DNA of 12,692 nucleotides from Chloroflexota bacterium (GTDB lineage: Bacteria; Chloroflexota; Limnocylindria; Limnocylindrales; CSP1-4), in the NCBI GenBank assembly GCA_013696275.1, contig JACCYW010000429.1, forward strand, positions 1 to 12,692, in the 5' to 3' direction. Positions 1-7,691 of this stretch are shown here, piece by piece. Below the pieces are notes generated by a model. That model did no database searches and was not told where the DNA came from. It saw only the letters and a list, made by a program, of their open reading frames with translations. Position 1 is the first letter of the stretch; the number at the start of each line of letters is the position of its first letter. The position numbers were made by a program, and so were the translations under genes.

Positions 1-121
1 TCACCCGGCACGCTCGGCCGGGCAGCATCGACGCAGACGGCGGGGCCGTCGCCGGGGGTTGCTCGGACGCCCGTCGACGGTCCCTCGTCGATCCAGTCGG
101 TCCCACCCGCGGATCGTCGGC

Positions 122-1579
122 TCACGGCAGGGCGAGGGCGCGCTCATAAGCGGCCTCGTACTCGGCCGCCGGGGCATCCCAGCTGTGGTCCTCGGCCATG
201 CCCCGTTCGACCAGTGCCGCCCACCGCGGCGCTGACGCCAACGCTGCCACTGCCCGACGCGCGGCGGCCACCAGTTCGGTCGGCTCAGCGGCATCGAAGC
301 AGAAGCCGTTACCGGTGGCCGGCTGTTCATCCACGTCCCGCACGGTGTCGGCCAGGCCACCGGTTCGCCGCACGAGCGGAGCCGTCCCGTAGCGCAGGGC
401 GATCAGCTGTCCCTGGCCCGAGGGCTCGAAGCGAGACGGCATGAGGAAGATGTCGGCACCTGCGTAGATGCGCCTCGCCTCGTCACGGTCGAACCGGTCG
501 ATGACGGCGACGCGGTCGGGCGCCGCCTGACCGGTCGCGCGCAGATCGGCCAGCAGGCTGGCATCGCCCGTCCCGAGCACGATCAGCCGGCCGCCCATGG
601 CGATGAGCTGGTGCGCTGCCGCGGCCACCAGGTCGAAGCCCTTCTGGGGGTCAAGACGGCCGACCATGCCGAAGATGGGACCGCTCGGATCGAGGCCGTG
701 CCGGGCGCACAGGTCCGCCCGGCAGTTCTCCTTGCCATCCCGGTCGCCCCGCCCATAGTTGGCCGCCAGCGCCGGATCGGTGGCCGGGTCCCAGAGGACG
801 GTATCGATGCCGTTGAGGATGCCCACGTAGCGGTCGCCCAGGGCCCGCAGCGCCTCGTGCAGGCCGCCGCCGTACTGGCGGGTCAGTGACTCCCGGGCGA
901 AGGTCGGGCTGACCGTGTTGACCAGTCCGGCCGTTGCGATGGCCTCGCCCAGCAGGTCGATACCCTCGCGCCCGCCGGCCGGCGCAGGCAGACCGACCTG
1001 CCATGCTCGGTCGGCCGGCAGCCAGCCGTGGTAAGCCAGGTTGTGGCAGGTCAGGACACGGCTGGGCGACTGGGCCGTCCGTCCAGCGGCGTCGTCTTGA
1101 GCTGCCGCCCACATCAGAGCCGGCCCCGATTGCCAGTCATGGCCATGCAAGACGTCCGGACGCTGGTGGTCGAGATCGAGCGCTGCCAGGACAGCTCGGC
1201 CGAACAGGCTGAAGCGAGCTCCGTTGTCCTCGTAGTCGCTGCCCTCGCCGTAGTGACCGGGCCGGTCGAAGCTGGCCGGGTGATCGACCAGCCGAACACG
1301 CCGGTCGGCTTCCTCGATCGTCCACACGATGACCTCTGTGGTCGGCGGCCTGCCGGCGACCGGACGCGCGCCAGCGACCGGTGGCGCTGTCGCGACCGGG
1401 ACATCCAGCCGCTCGGCTGCTCCCCCGCCCGGCGGATCGATGGCCCGATAGCGGGGCAGGAATACGTCGACCTCATGACCGCGCCTTCCCAGTGACCGCG
1501 AGAGTGCATCGACCACGTCAGCCAGGCCGCCCGTCTTGGCGAAGGGCTCGCACTCGGAGGCGACCATCGCGATGCGCAT
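122..1579 (-). CDS. glgA: Glycogen synthase (GT5, GlgA)
   Basis: Predicted 485-residue starch/glycogen synthase that transfers glucose from a nucleotide sugar (normally ADP-glucose in bacteria) to the non-reducing end of an alpha-1,4-glucan in the cytoplasm. The family signature KTGGLADVV lies right at the N-terminus, with Lys15 in the sugar-nucleotide-binding position. It is followed by HGHDWQ, HNLAYHG, NTVSPTFARE, GILNGID and VGRLDPQKG, then MPSRFEPSGQGQL with the conserved Glu385. Length is normal for bacterial GlgA. I chose the ATG at 1577-1579 because family members begin just before the KTGGLADV motif. The open frame continues upstream to 1915, but that stretch has no family similarity and overlaps glgP. 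Oddity: the usual Cys of the FEPCG motif is Ser387. The gene is divergent from glgP. Confidence is high for family, and moderate for the ADP-glucose donor, which the sequence alone does not prove. Confidence 0.95.
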   Translation of the reverse strand: MRIAMVASECEPFAKTGGLADVVDALSRSLGRRGHEVDVFLPRYRAIDPPGGGAAERLDVPVATAPPVAGARPVAGRPPTTEVIVWTIEEADRRVRLVDHPASFDRPGHYGEGSDYEDNGARFSLFGRAVLAALDLDHQRPDVLHGHDWQSGPALMWAAAQDDAAGRTAQSPSRVLTCHNLAYHGWLPADRAWQVGLPAPAGGREGIDLLGEAIATAGLVNTVSPTFARESLTRQYGGGLHEALRALGDRYVGILNGIDTVLWDPATDPALAANYGRGDRDGKENCRADLCARHGLDPSGPIFGMVGRLDPQKGFDLVAAAAHQLIAMGGRLIVLGTGDASLLADLRATGQAAPDRVAVIDRFDRDEARRIYAGADIFLMPSRFEPSGQGQLIALRYGTAPLVRRTGGLADTVRDVDEQPATGNGFCFDAAEPTELVAAARRAVAALASAPRWAALVERGMAEDHSWDAPAAEYEAAYERALALP

Positions 1580-1587
1580 CGATAGCG

Positions 1588-1593
1588 ATGGTA
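1588..1593 (-). promoter_or_regulatory. Possible -10 element of glgA (leaderless-type spacing)
   Basis: On the minus strand TACCAT lies 8 nt before the glgA ATG, matching the TAnnnT form of a -10 box. No Shine-Dalgarno-like purine run lies between it and the start, so transcription may begin at or next to the start codon. No good -35 hexamer is visible. This rests on one short motif and is tentative. Confidence 0.25.
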
Positions 1594-1738
1594 CGCACTC
1601 GCCGGCGGATCGCCGCGGCGCGCCATGGTTGGGAGATGGAAGTCGCCGGCCGGGGCGCTGTGGGGGCATGCGCCAGGCGCCGATGGTCCTGTCATCGAGC
1701 CCCGAATGGGCCCGGCCTGAAGCCCGGTCAGGGTCGTG

Positions 1739-1744
1739 TAGGAT
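1739..1744 (+). promoter_or_regulatory. Possible -10 element of glgP (leaderless-type spacing)
   Basis: TAGGAT lies 9 nt before the GTG start of glgP. This is the spacing expected if transcription starts at or within a few bases of the start codon. The intervening GCCGCCACC contains no Shine-Dalgarno sequence, and only a weak -35-like CTGAAG lies 16 nt upstream. It mirrors the arrangement on the glgA side of the same divergent region. Confidence 0.3.
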
Positions 1745-1753
1745 GCCGCCACC

Positions 1754-3931
1754 GTGCCTGCCCGCCTGGCGATAGCTACCATCCCGCCGACACCGATGCG
1801 CCTTCCGGCACCCCTGGAGGGACTGCGCAGGCTCGCCTATAACCTCTATTGGACCTGGCATCCGGAAGTGCGCGCCCTCTTCGCGCGGGTCGACAAGCAG
1901 GCGTGGCAGCGGCACCGCAATCCGGTCCCGCTACTGGCCCTTCAGCGCGACTGGTCAGAGCTGCTGGACGACCCCAGCTTCATGGTCGAGTACCGCACTC
2001 AGATAGAGCGCTTCGACGCGTACATGGCCGATCCTCAAGGTCCCTGGCACGATCGGCGCGAAGCGGGCGATCCGGATGGTCCCATCGCATACTTCTGCGC
2101 CGAGTTCGGGCTTCATGAGTCGCTCGGGACATATTCAGGCGGACTGGGTGTGCTGGCTGGGGATCACTGCAAGGCGGCATCGGACATGGCCATGCCGTTC
2201 GTGGCGGTCGGCCTCTTCTATCGACACGGTTACTTCCGCCAGACCATCGACGCAGACGGGCACCAGGAGCACGCCTACCCCGACTACGATCCCGGTCATC
2301 TGCCGCTGCGCCGGGTGGCTGATGAGGATGGCGAACCACTGACCGTTCCGGTCGAGCTGCCAGGCCGGCAGGTAAGGGTGGGTGCCTGGCTGGCCGACGT
2401 GGGTCGCGTGCCTCTCCTCCTGCTCGACACGGACCTGCCGGAGAACGCCGATGAGGACCGCCCGATCACCCATATCCTCTACGTGCGCGGCCGCGACATG
2501 CGACTCCACCAGGAGCTGGTGCTGGGCGTGGGCGGGGTGCGGGCGCTTCGAGCTCTCGCCATCCAGCCCGCGGCATGGCACCTCAACGAGGGCCACTCGG
2601 CGTTCATGCTGGTCGAGCAGACGCGCGAGCTGGTGGCCCAGGGGCTCTCCCTGGAAGACTCCCTCGAACGGGTGCGCTCGGGTTCCGTGTTCACCATCCA
2701 TACGCCGGTCTCGGCCGGCAACGAGCGCTTCGACGGCGACCTCGTCCGGCGGGTCGCCGGGCCGGTGACGGCCGGGTCGGGCCTGGACATGGAGCGCCTG
2801 CTGGAGCTTGGCCGAGGCGTTGACAGTGACGCCAGCCAGTTCGATATGACCGCTTTCTCGCTCCGGCTGACGAGTCGCGCCAATGCGGTAAGCAAGCTCC
2901 ATGCGGAGACCGCACAGCAGACCTGGGCGCCGCTCATCGATACGCCCATCCTGGGCATCACCAACGGTGTCCATGCTCCGACCTGGCTGGGCCAACCCAT
3001 GCGCGACCTCTATACGTCGCTTGGAGGTGACGTCGATCGGCTCAGCGCCGTGACCTCGGAGGATCGCTTCTGGGAGCGGCTGGATGGCATCACCGACCCA
3101 CACCTCTGGCGGGCCCACCGTCGTCAGAAGATGGAGCTGGCGTACTTCGCACGAGGTCGGCTGAGAGCCCAGTTCGCCCGCCATGGCGAGTCACCGACGG
3201 TGCTGGCTGAGCTTGATCGGGCTCTCGACCCGGACATCCTGACCATCGGCTTCGCCAGGCGTTTTGCGACCTACAAGCGGGCCGCCCTGCTGTTCGCCGA
3301 TGAGGAGCGGCTGGCACGCCTGTTGGATGACCAGGCGCGGCCGGTCCAGATCGTCTTCGCCGGCAAGGCGCATCCGGCCGACCGACCGGGGCAGCGCGTC
3401 ATCCAGGACATCTTCACGCGCAGTCGCTCGGCGCGCTTCAGCGGGCGGATCTTCGTCATCGAGGACTATGGCATCCGTGTCGCCCGGTACCTGGTCCAGG
3501 GAGTCGACGTCTGGCTGAACAACCCGCGTCGCCCGTTGGAGGCGTCCGGCACGAGTGGCATGAAGGCGGCCATGAACGGGCTCATCAATTGCTCGGTTCT
3601 CGACGGCTGGTGGGACGAGGGCTATACCGGGGATAACGGTTGGGCCATCGGGGGCCGCCACGTGGGGGCCGACGAGGCAGCCCAGGATTGGACCGACGCG
3701 CAGGATCTGTACCGGCTCCTGGAAGAGGAGGTCGTGCCGCTGTACTACGATCGCGGCCCCGACGGCCTGCCTCACGGTTGGCTGGCGCTGATGCGCCGCT
3801 CGATGTCCAGCACGCTGTGGCGCTTCGGTACCACCCGCATGCTGGAGGAGTACCTGGACCAGCTTTACCTGCCAGCGAGTCGGGCCGAACGTTCCGAGCA
3901 GGAGCCCCGGCTAGCCGTCCTCGCTGACTGA
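1754..3931 (+). CDS. glgP: Alpha-glucan phosphorylase (GT35, DUF3417-type N-terminus)
   Basis: Predicted 725-residue PLP-dependent glycogen/maltodextrin phosphorylase releasing glucose-1-phosphate from alpha-1,4-glucans. The N-terminus (LRRLAYNLYWTWHPE, then HRNPVPLL) is the DUF3417 segment of the TIGR02094-type alpha-glucan phosphorylases. Next come AYFCAEFGLHES, YSGGLGVLAGDH, HLNEGHSAF (His276), TPVSAGNERF, ITNGVHAPTW and FARRFATYKRA, and then the PLP site GTSGMKAAMNG with Lys604 as the Schiff-base lysine. The GTG start at 1754 gives an N-terminus of family-like length, and no purine-rich ribosome site precedes it. At 725 residues it is somewhat compact compared with actinobacterial relatives of about 850, but every expected motif is present. 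It is divergent from glgA and is followed by a GH57 glucan enzyme, which supports a glycogen-turnover role. Confidence 0.94.
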   Translation: MPARLAIATIPPTPMRLPAPLEGLRRLAYNLYWTWHPEVRALFARVDKQAWQRHRNPVPLLALQRDWSELLDDPSFMVEYRTQIERFDAYMADPQGPWHDRREAGDPDGPIAYFCAEFGLHESLGTYSGGLGVLAGDHCKAASDMAMPFVAVGLFYRHGYFRQTIDADGHQEHAYPDYDPGHLPLRRVADEDGEPLTVPVELPGRQVRVGAWLADVGRVPLLLLDTDLPENADEDRPITHILYVRGRDMRLHQELVLGVGGVRALRALAIQPAAWHLNEGHSAFMLVEQTRELVAQGLSLEDSLERVRSGSVFTIHTPVSAGNERFDGDLVRRVAGPVTAGSGLDMERLLELGRGVDSDASQFDMTAFSLRLTSRANAVSKLHAETAQQTWAPLIDTPILGITNGVHAPTWLGQPMRDLYTSLGGDVDRLSAVTSEDRFWERLDGITDPHLWRAHRRQKMELAYFARGRLRAQFARHGESPTVLAELDRALDPDILTIGFARRFATYKRAALLFADEERLARLLDDQARPVQIVFAGKAHPADRPGQRVIQDIFTRSRSARFSGRIFVIEDYGIRVARYLVQGVDVWLNNPRRPLEASGTSGMKAAMNGLINCSVLDGWWDEGYTGDNGWAIGGRHVGADEAAQDWTDAQDLYRLLEEEVVPLYYDRGPDGLPHGWLALMRRSMSSTLWRFGTTRMLEEYLDQLYLPASRAERSEQEPRLAVLAD

Positions 3932-4031
3932 CCTACCCGAGCCCCTGGGATCGGACCGACTGGACCCTCGTCTGCGACTTCACCGACCGGCGCCTGACCC
4001 GCCGGATCTGCCCCGCATCTCGCTCTGCCTG

Positions 4032-6137
4032 GTGCTCCACAACCATCAGCCGGTGGGCAACTTCGGGTGGGTGGTGGAGGAGAACTGGCAGCGCGCCTAT
4101 GAGCCGATGATCGCCGCTTTGGAGAGGCACCCATCCATCCGGGCCGGCCTCCATTACACAGGCCCGCTCGTGGAGTGGGCCCGCCGACACCAGCCGGAGG
4201 GGTTGGCACGCGTGGCCGCACTGGTGAAGGGTGGACAGGTCGAGCTGTTGGGCGGGGCGTGGTACGAACCGGTCCTGGCCGCTCTTCCGGTGGCCGACCG
4301 TGCCCGTCAACTGGAGCGCATGGCTGATGAGGTGAAAGAGTGGTCCGGCCATCGGCCGCGAGGAGCCTGGCTGGCGGAACGCGTGTGGGAGCCTTGCCTG
4401 GCGTTCGATCTGGCTGAGGCGGGCTACGAGTACACCGTCCTGGACGACAGCCACCTGCGCGCGGCGTCCATCCCGGATGACCAGATGTGGGGTACCTACA
4501 GTGTGGACGATCAGGGCAGGCGCCTGACCGTCTTCGGTACCGAGCAGGGCCTCCGCTACGCGATGCCATGGCGTCCTGTCCCGGAGCTGATCGAGTACCT
4601 GCGCGCCCACGCCACGCCCGACGGGGATCGGGTCGGGGTGATGGGCGACGACGGCGAGAAGTTCGGTGGCTGGCCGGGGACATTCGAGTCGTGCTGGGGT
4701 GCGGGCGACTGGATCGAGCGTTGCTTCTCCGAGCTGGAAGGGCAAGGCGGGTGGCTAGCCACCGTCCGCCCCTCGGACTGGATCGACCGCCAGCCGCCCA
4801 TCGGGCGGGCAGCCATCCCGAGCGCGTCCTACCTGGAGATGACCGAGTGGGCGCTGCCGCCGGAGCAGAGCATCCTGTTCCATCGCCTGATCAGCGCGGC
4901 GCGCTCCAGCCACGATCCGGTACTGCCCTTCCTGCGCGGCGCTTCGTGGCGCGCCTTCCAGACTCGTTATCGCGAGGCGAATGATCTCCACCAGCAGATG
5001 CTGCGGACCTCACGCCGCGTGCATGCCATGGCTGACGGCCCCGACCGGGAGCGGGCGCTCGACCATCTCCACCGCGGTCAGTCCAATGATGCTTACTGGC
5101 ACGGACTCTTCGGCGGCATCTACCTGCCGGACCTGCGCGCGGCCACGCTCAGGGAGCTGATCCGGGCAGAGGATGTGGCGACCGACGGGGATGTGCCCGC
5201 TTCGGTGGCGGACCACGATCTGGACGGCCGCGACGAGGTCCTCCTGACCGGTCCCGGCCAGACGGTCCTGGTCGACCTGGCCGAAGGCGGCGCCATCGGC
5301 GCGTGGGACATCCTGGAGCCAGCTGTACCGCTGCTGTCGGTCATCCGCCGACGCCCGGAGGCGTCACATCAGCGGCTCAAGGATGCCCGCCCAGCCAGTG
5401 CGACGGAGGGAGGAACGGATGGCTCGCCGCACGAGGCGGCGGTAGTCAAGGAGGATGGCCTGGAGCGCCTGCTGGTCTACGACCGCCACGAGCGGCGCAG
5501 CGGGCTGGTGCATGTCATCGACGCCGAGGTCAGCCGCCAGCTTGGGCCGCGCGAGCTGGCTGATGAGACGTTCGCCGATCTGGCCGGCGATCCGGAAGCA
5601 GCGCACGAGATAGCCGACCAGTCCGGGCTGGCGTCGGGCCGGCTCCTGGTCCGCCGCCAGCACGGGCCGTTGGTCATCCACAAACGCTTCCTCCTGGCTG
5701 GTTCGAGACTCCGCCCCGAACTGGCCATGGAGTTGGTGGTGACGTCCGAGGTCGATGGTCTTCCGCCGCTCGAGCTCGACCTGGAGTGGGCGTTCTGTCT
5801 GCTCGGCGGCGGGTCCAACCCGCAGGCGTGGTATGAGGTCACGGATCCACGCACTGCCAGGGTCAGCAAGAGCGGCCATGACCAGAGCGGTGACGTGGCG
5901 GCTGTCACGGACATCGCCTTCGGCAACGACGGCTGGGGCATCCGGGTGATCGGTCGACTGGAACCCGCTGCCAGGGCGACCTGGTACCCGATCGAGACCG
6001 TCTCCGATTCGGAGGCTGGCTTCGAGCGGGTCTATCAGGGCAGCAGCCTCCACTTCCGCTGGCCTGTCGCCCCGACGCGCGGCCAGCCCGAGCGGCTCGC
6101 CGTGCGTTTCGCCGTGGCGGTCGGCCAGGATCGGTAG
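4032..6137 (+). CDS. GH57 4-alpha-glucanotransferase / alpha-amylase-type enzyme
   Basis: Predicted retaining alpha-glucan enzyme of glycoside hydrolase family 57, with the 4-alpha-glucanotransferase architecture: catalytic barrel, then DUF1925-like and DUF1926-like regions. It begins at LHNHQPVGNF, the first conserved GH57 region. It contains WLAERVWEP with the nucleophile Glu116, and GDDGEKFG with the acid/base Asp at 206/207 (numbering from the GTG at 4032). QSNDAYWHGLFGG near residue 350 and LLVYDRHERRSG further on match the transferase branch, so remodelling of maltodextrins is likelier than plain hydrolysis. The GTG at 4032 is the first ATG, GTG or TTG available, because the frame is open back to 3915 without one. 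Yet it cuts into the first beta strand (ISLCLVLHNHQP), so the true start is probably an unconventional codon further upstream, such as CTG at 3960 or 4008. It lies 100 nt after glgP and is probably co-transcribed with it. Confidence 0.88.
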   Translation: MLHNHQPVGNFGWVVEENWQRAYEPMIAALERHPSIRAGLHYTGPLVEWARRHQPEGLARVAALVKGGQVELLGGAWYEPVLAALPVADRARQLERMADEVKEWSGHRPRGAWLAERVWEPCLAFDLAEAGYEYTVLDDSHLRAASIPDDQMWGTYSVDDQGRRLTVFGTEQGLRYAMPWRPVPELIEYLRAHATPDGDRVGVMGDDGEKFGGWPGTFESCWGAGDWIERCFSELEGQGGWLATVRPSDWIDRQPPIGRAAIPSASYLEMTEWALPPEQSILFHRLISAARSSHDPVLPFLRGASWRAFQTRYREANDLHQQMLRTSRRVHAMADGPDRERALDHLHRGQSNDAYWHGLFGGIYLPDLRAATLRELIRAEDVATDGDVPASVADHDLDGRDEVLLTGPGQTVLVDLAEGGAIGAWDILEPAVPLLSVIRRRPEASHQRLKDARPASATEGGTDGSPHEAAVVKEDGLERLLVYDRHERRSGLVHVIDAEVSRQLGPRELADETFADLAGDPEAAHEIADQSGLASGRLLVRRQHGPLVIHKRFLLAGSRLRPELAMELVVTSEVDGLPPLELDLEWAFCLLGGGSNPQAWYEVTDPRTARVSKSGHDQSGDVAAVTDIAFGNDGWGIRVIGRLEPAARATWYPIETVSDSEAGFERVYQGSSLHFRWPVAPTRGQPERLAVRFAVAVGQDR

Positions 6138-6150
6138 AGTCGAGTCGACA

Positions 6151-6807
6151 ATGGCCATCGTCTGTCGCGACCATCGGTTGCTCTTCATCCTCGCCCCCCA
6201 CACCGCATCCACGGCCCTGGCTGCCCTGTTGCGCGAACGGCTGGCGGGCGAGTGGCTGCCGCAGCAGGAGATCACTGACGGGCGGGGCAGCATCATCGTC
6301 CGTCGCAAGCACAGCACCGTCGCCGAGCTGTTGGAGCACGGGGTCCTCTCCAACGCCGAGCGCGCCGGACTCATCGCCTTCAGCGCGGTGCGCAATCCCT
6401 TCGACGTCCTCGTGTCGCTCTACCTCAAGCACTCGCTGAAGGACCAGGACCTACTCGCCCGACCCGGGGCCTGGATCCATCGGCGTCAAGGCAAGCTCGC
6501 CGCCATGGAATACGCCCGCCAGCACTCGTTCGACCAATGGATCGAGCGACAGCTCAGCCGGCCGCCGCGCCGACCATTGATGGAGCACCAACAGGGGGTC
6601 GACGTGGTGCTCCGCTACGAACGCCTGCAGCAGGACTTCGATGCCTTCCTGATCGCCCGCGGCCTGGAGCCGATCGAGGTCCCGCCCCGCAATGTCACCC
6701 ACGAGCGGCGTTCGCGCCACTATCGCGAGTTCTACGTGCCCGCCACCCGTGCTCTGGTCGAGCGCGCGTACGCGGCGTCACTGGAGCGCTTCGACTACTC
6801 CTTCTGA
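6151..6807 (+). CDS. Sulfotransferase-like protein ST1 (P-loop, His17 variant)
   Basis: 218-residue protein resembling the small 'sulfotransferase family 2' group, which transfers sulfate from PAPS. The N-terminal strand-loop RLLFILAPHTASTAL sits where the 5'-phosphosulfate loop is expected. VRKH-like RRKH follows at 51-54. SAVRNPFDVLVSLY (Arg81) matches the 3'-phosphate-binding RNPxD region, and the C-terminus YREFYVPATRALVERAYA...FDYSF matches the usual YRxYY...fgYxF ending. His17 replaces the Lys or Arg normally found in the first loop, so activity is not assured. The ATG lies 13 nt after the GH57 stop with no clear Shine-Dalgarno site, implying co-transcription with glgP-GH57. It is paralogous to ST2 and ST3. 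Its 3' end overlaps the opposing GNAT gene by 13 bp. The acceptor substrate is unknown. Confidence 0.75.
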   Translation: MAIVCRDHRLLFILAPHTASTALAALLRERLAGEWLPQQEITDGRGSIIVRRKHSTVAELLEHGVLSNAERAGLIAFSAVRNPFDVLVSLYLKHSLKDQDLLARPGAWIHRRQGKLAAMEYARQHSFDQWIERQLSRPPRRPLMEHQQGVDVVLRYERLQQDFDAFLIARGLEPIEVPPRNVTHERRSRHYREFYVPATRALVERAYAASLERFDYSF

Positions 6808-7691
6808 ATGGGCGCTGGCGCCAGCCAGCGATGCCAGCGAAAGGCGGGCCGGAAGCCGAGCCGGTCATAGACTGCCAGCGCCTCGTCGTTGTGCTCGTCG
6901 ACCGAGAGCCAGATCAGGGGCCGGCCAAGCGCCAGCCCGGCTCGCAGGCAGATGGCCGTGATCAGACCGCCCAGCCCTTCGCCTCGCCTACCCGGCGTGA
7001 CTCCGATGCCGGCCAGCGCTGCCATCCCCTCGCGCAACGAGAGGCGCGCAACGGCTACGGCCTCACCCCTCGAGCGCAACAGGAATGCCCGCAGGGTGCC
7101 GTCCTCGATGCCCCGCCGTGTGCCCGCCAACCGACCGGCCGCGGAGGACTCGGGGACTCCGAAGATGTGGCGCTCCAGATCTTCATGCTCGGCGGCTGAT
7201 CGGGCGGTGACCGCCTCAAGACGCAGTGAGGGATCGAGGTGGGGAACCGGCGCGGCCCGGCGCGTCCACAAGACGGTCTCACTACTCAACCAGGTCCAGC
7301 CACGCTGCGAGAGCGTGGCGGTCAGATCGGCCGGCGTGCTGCGTCCCTCGACCACTACCAGGGCTGGCCATGCCCCTTGGGCACGCATCGAGGTCTCGAA
7401 GGCGGCCGTTCGTGCATCGGCCCGTCCATCCGGCCAACGAACGAAGGAGCCCTGATCGATGCCTCGCCCGGGCGGTACGCCGACCACGATGAGCAGTCCA
7501 TCCAGGTCCGGATCCGCCCGTGCCTGGGCGCCCACGTGCGTCGCCATCAGGCCCAGGTGGCGCTCCATGGCATCGAGTTCCGGCGTCGACGGAGGGGCCG
7601 AGTCATCGCCCGACGGTCCTGCCCGCGGCCGGGCCGAGGCCGGCCTGGTGACGGGAGCGGCCGGCCTCAACTCCCCGCTCCGCTCGCCCAT
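6795..7691 (-). CDS. GNAT family N-acetyltransferase
   Basis: 298-residue protein whose C-terminal half is a Gcn5-related acetyltransferase. It has the acetyl-CoA pyrophosphate-binding motif VTPGRRGEGLG (Arg236-x-x-Gly239-x-Gly241), followed by Asn268 and YDRLGF (Tyr275), ending in a W-rich tail typical of GNATs. Residues about 42-150 may form a degenerate first GNAT-like half, as in two-domain members, but no motif proves this. Residues 1-41 are a Pro/Ala/Arg-rich stretch. The start is ATG 7689-7691, whose TGAATG junction abuts the ST2 stop and which has AAGAGGG about 5 nt upstream. A later ATG at 7568 is an alternative. It is the last gene of the DUF885-ST3-ST2-GNAT unit. The acetylated substrate is not predictable from sequence. 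Confidence 0.82.
   Translation of the reverse strand: MGERSGELRPAAPVTRPASARPRAGPSGDDSAPPSTPELDAMERHLGLMATHVGAQARADPDLDGLLIVVGVPPGRGIDQGSFVRWPDGRADARTAAFETSMRAQGAWPALVVVEGRSTPADLTATLSQRGWTWLSSETVLWTRRAAPVPHLDPSLRLEAVTARSAAEHEDLERHIFGVPESSAAGRLAGTRRGIEDGTLRAFLLRSRGEAVAVARLSLREGMAALAGIGVTPGRRGEGLGGLITAICLRAGLALGRPLIWLSVDEHNDEALAVYDRLGFRPAFRWHRWLAPAPIQKE

Noticed and set aside
1..360. Open frame on the minus strand reaching the left edge
   Set aside because: It overlaps glgA in another frame, and its product is Arg/Pro/Trp-rich without any domain. The 121 bp downstream of glgA show no gene or clear terminator.
2135..3184. Long antisense open frame (349 codons) within glgP
   Set aside because: It lies opposite a gene with full family motifs. 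High GC makes long antisense frames common, and no domain is recognisable.
3865..4745. Two overlapping antisense frames around the glgP-GH57 junction
   Set aside because: Both are opposite conserved GH57 motifs and lack family features. They do not solve the missing GH57 start.
6135..6140. TAGAGT 10 nt before ST1 as a -10 box
   Set aside because: Its first three bases are the GH57 stop codon and no -35 is visible. Co-transcription from upstream is simpler.
5364..6395. Long antisense open frame (343 codons) across GH57 and ST1
   Set aside because: It covers two well-supported genes on the other strand, and its composition looks like a reverse translation of them.
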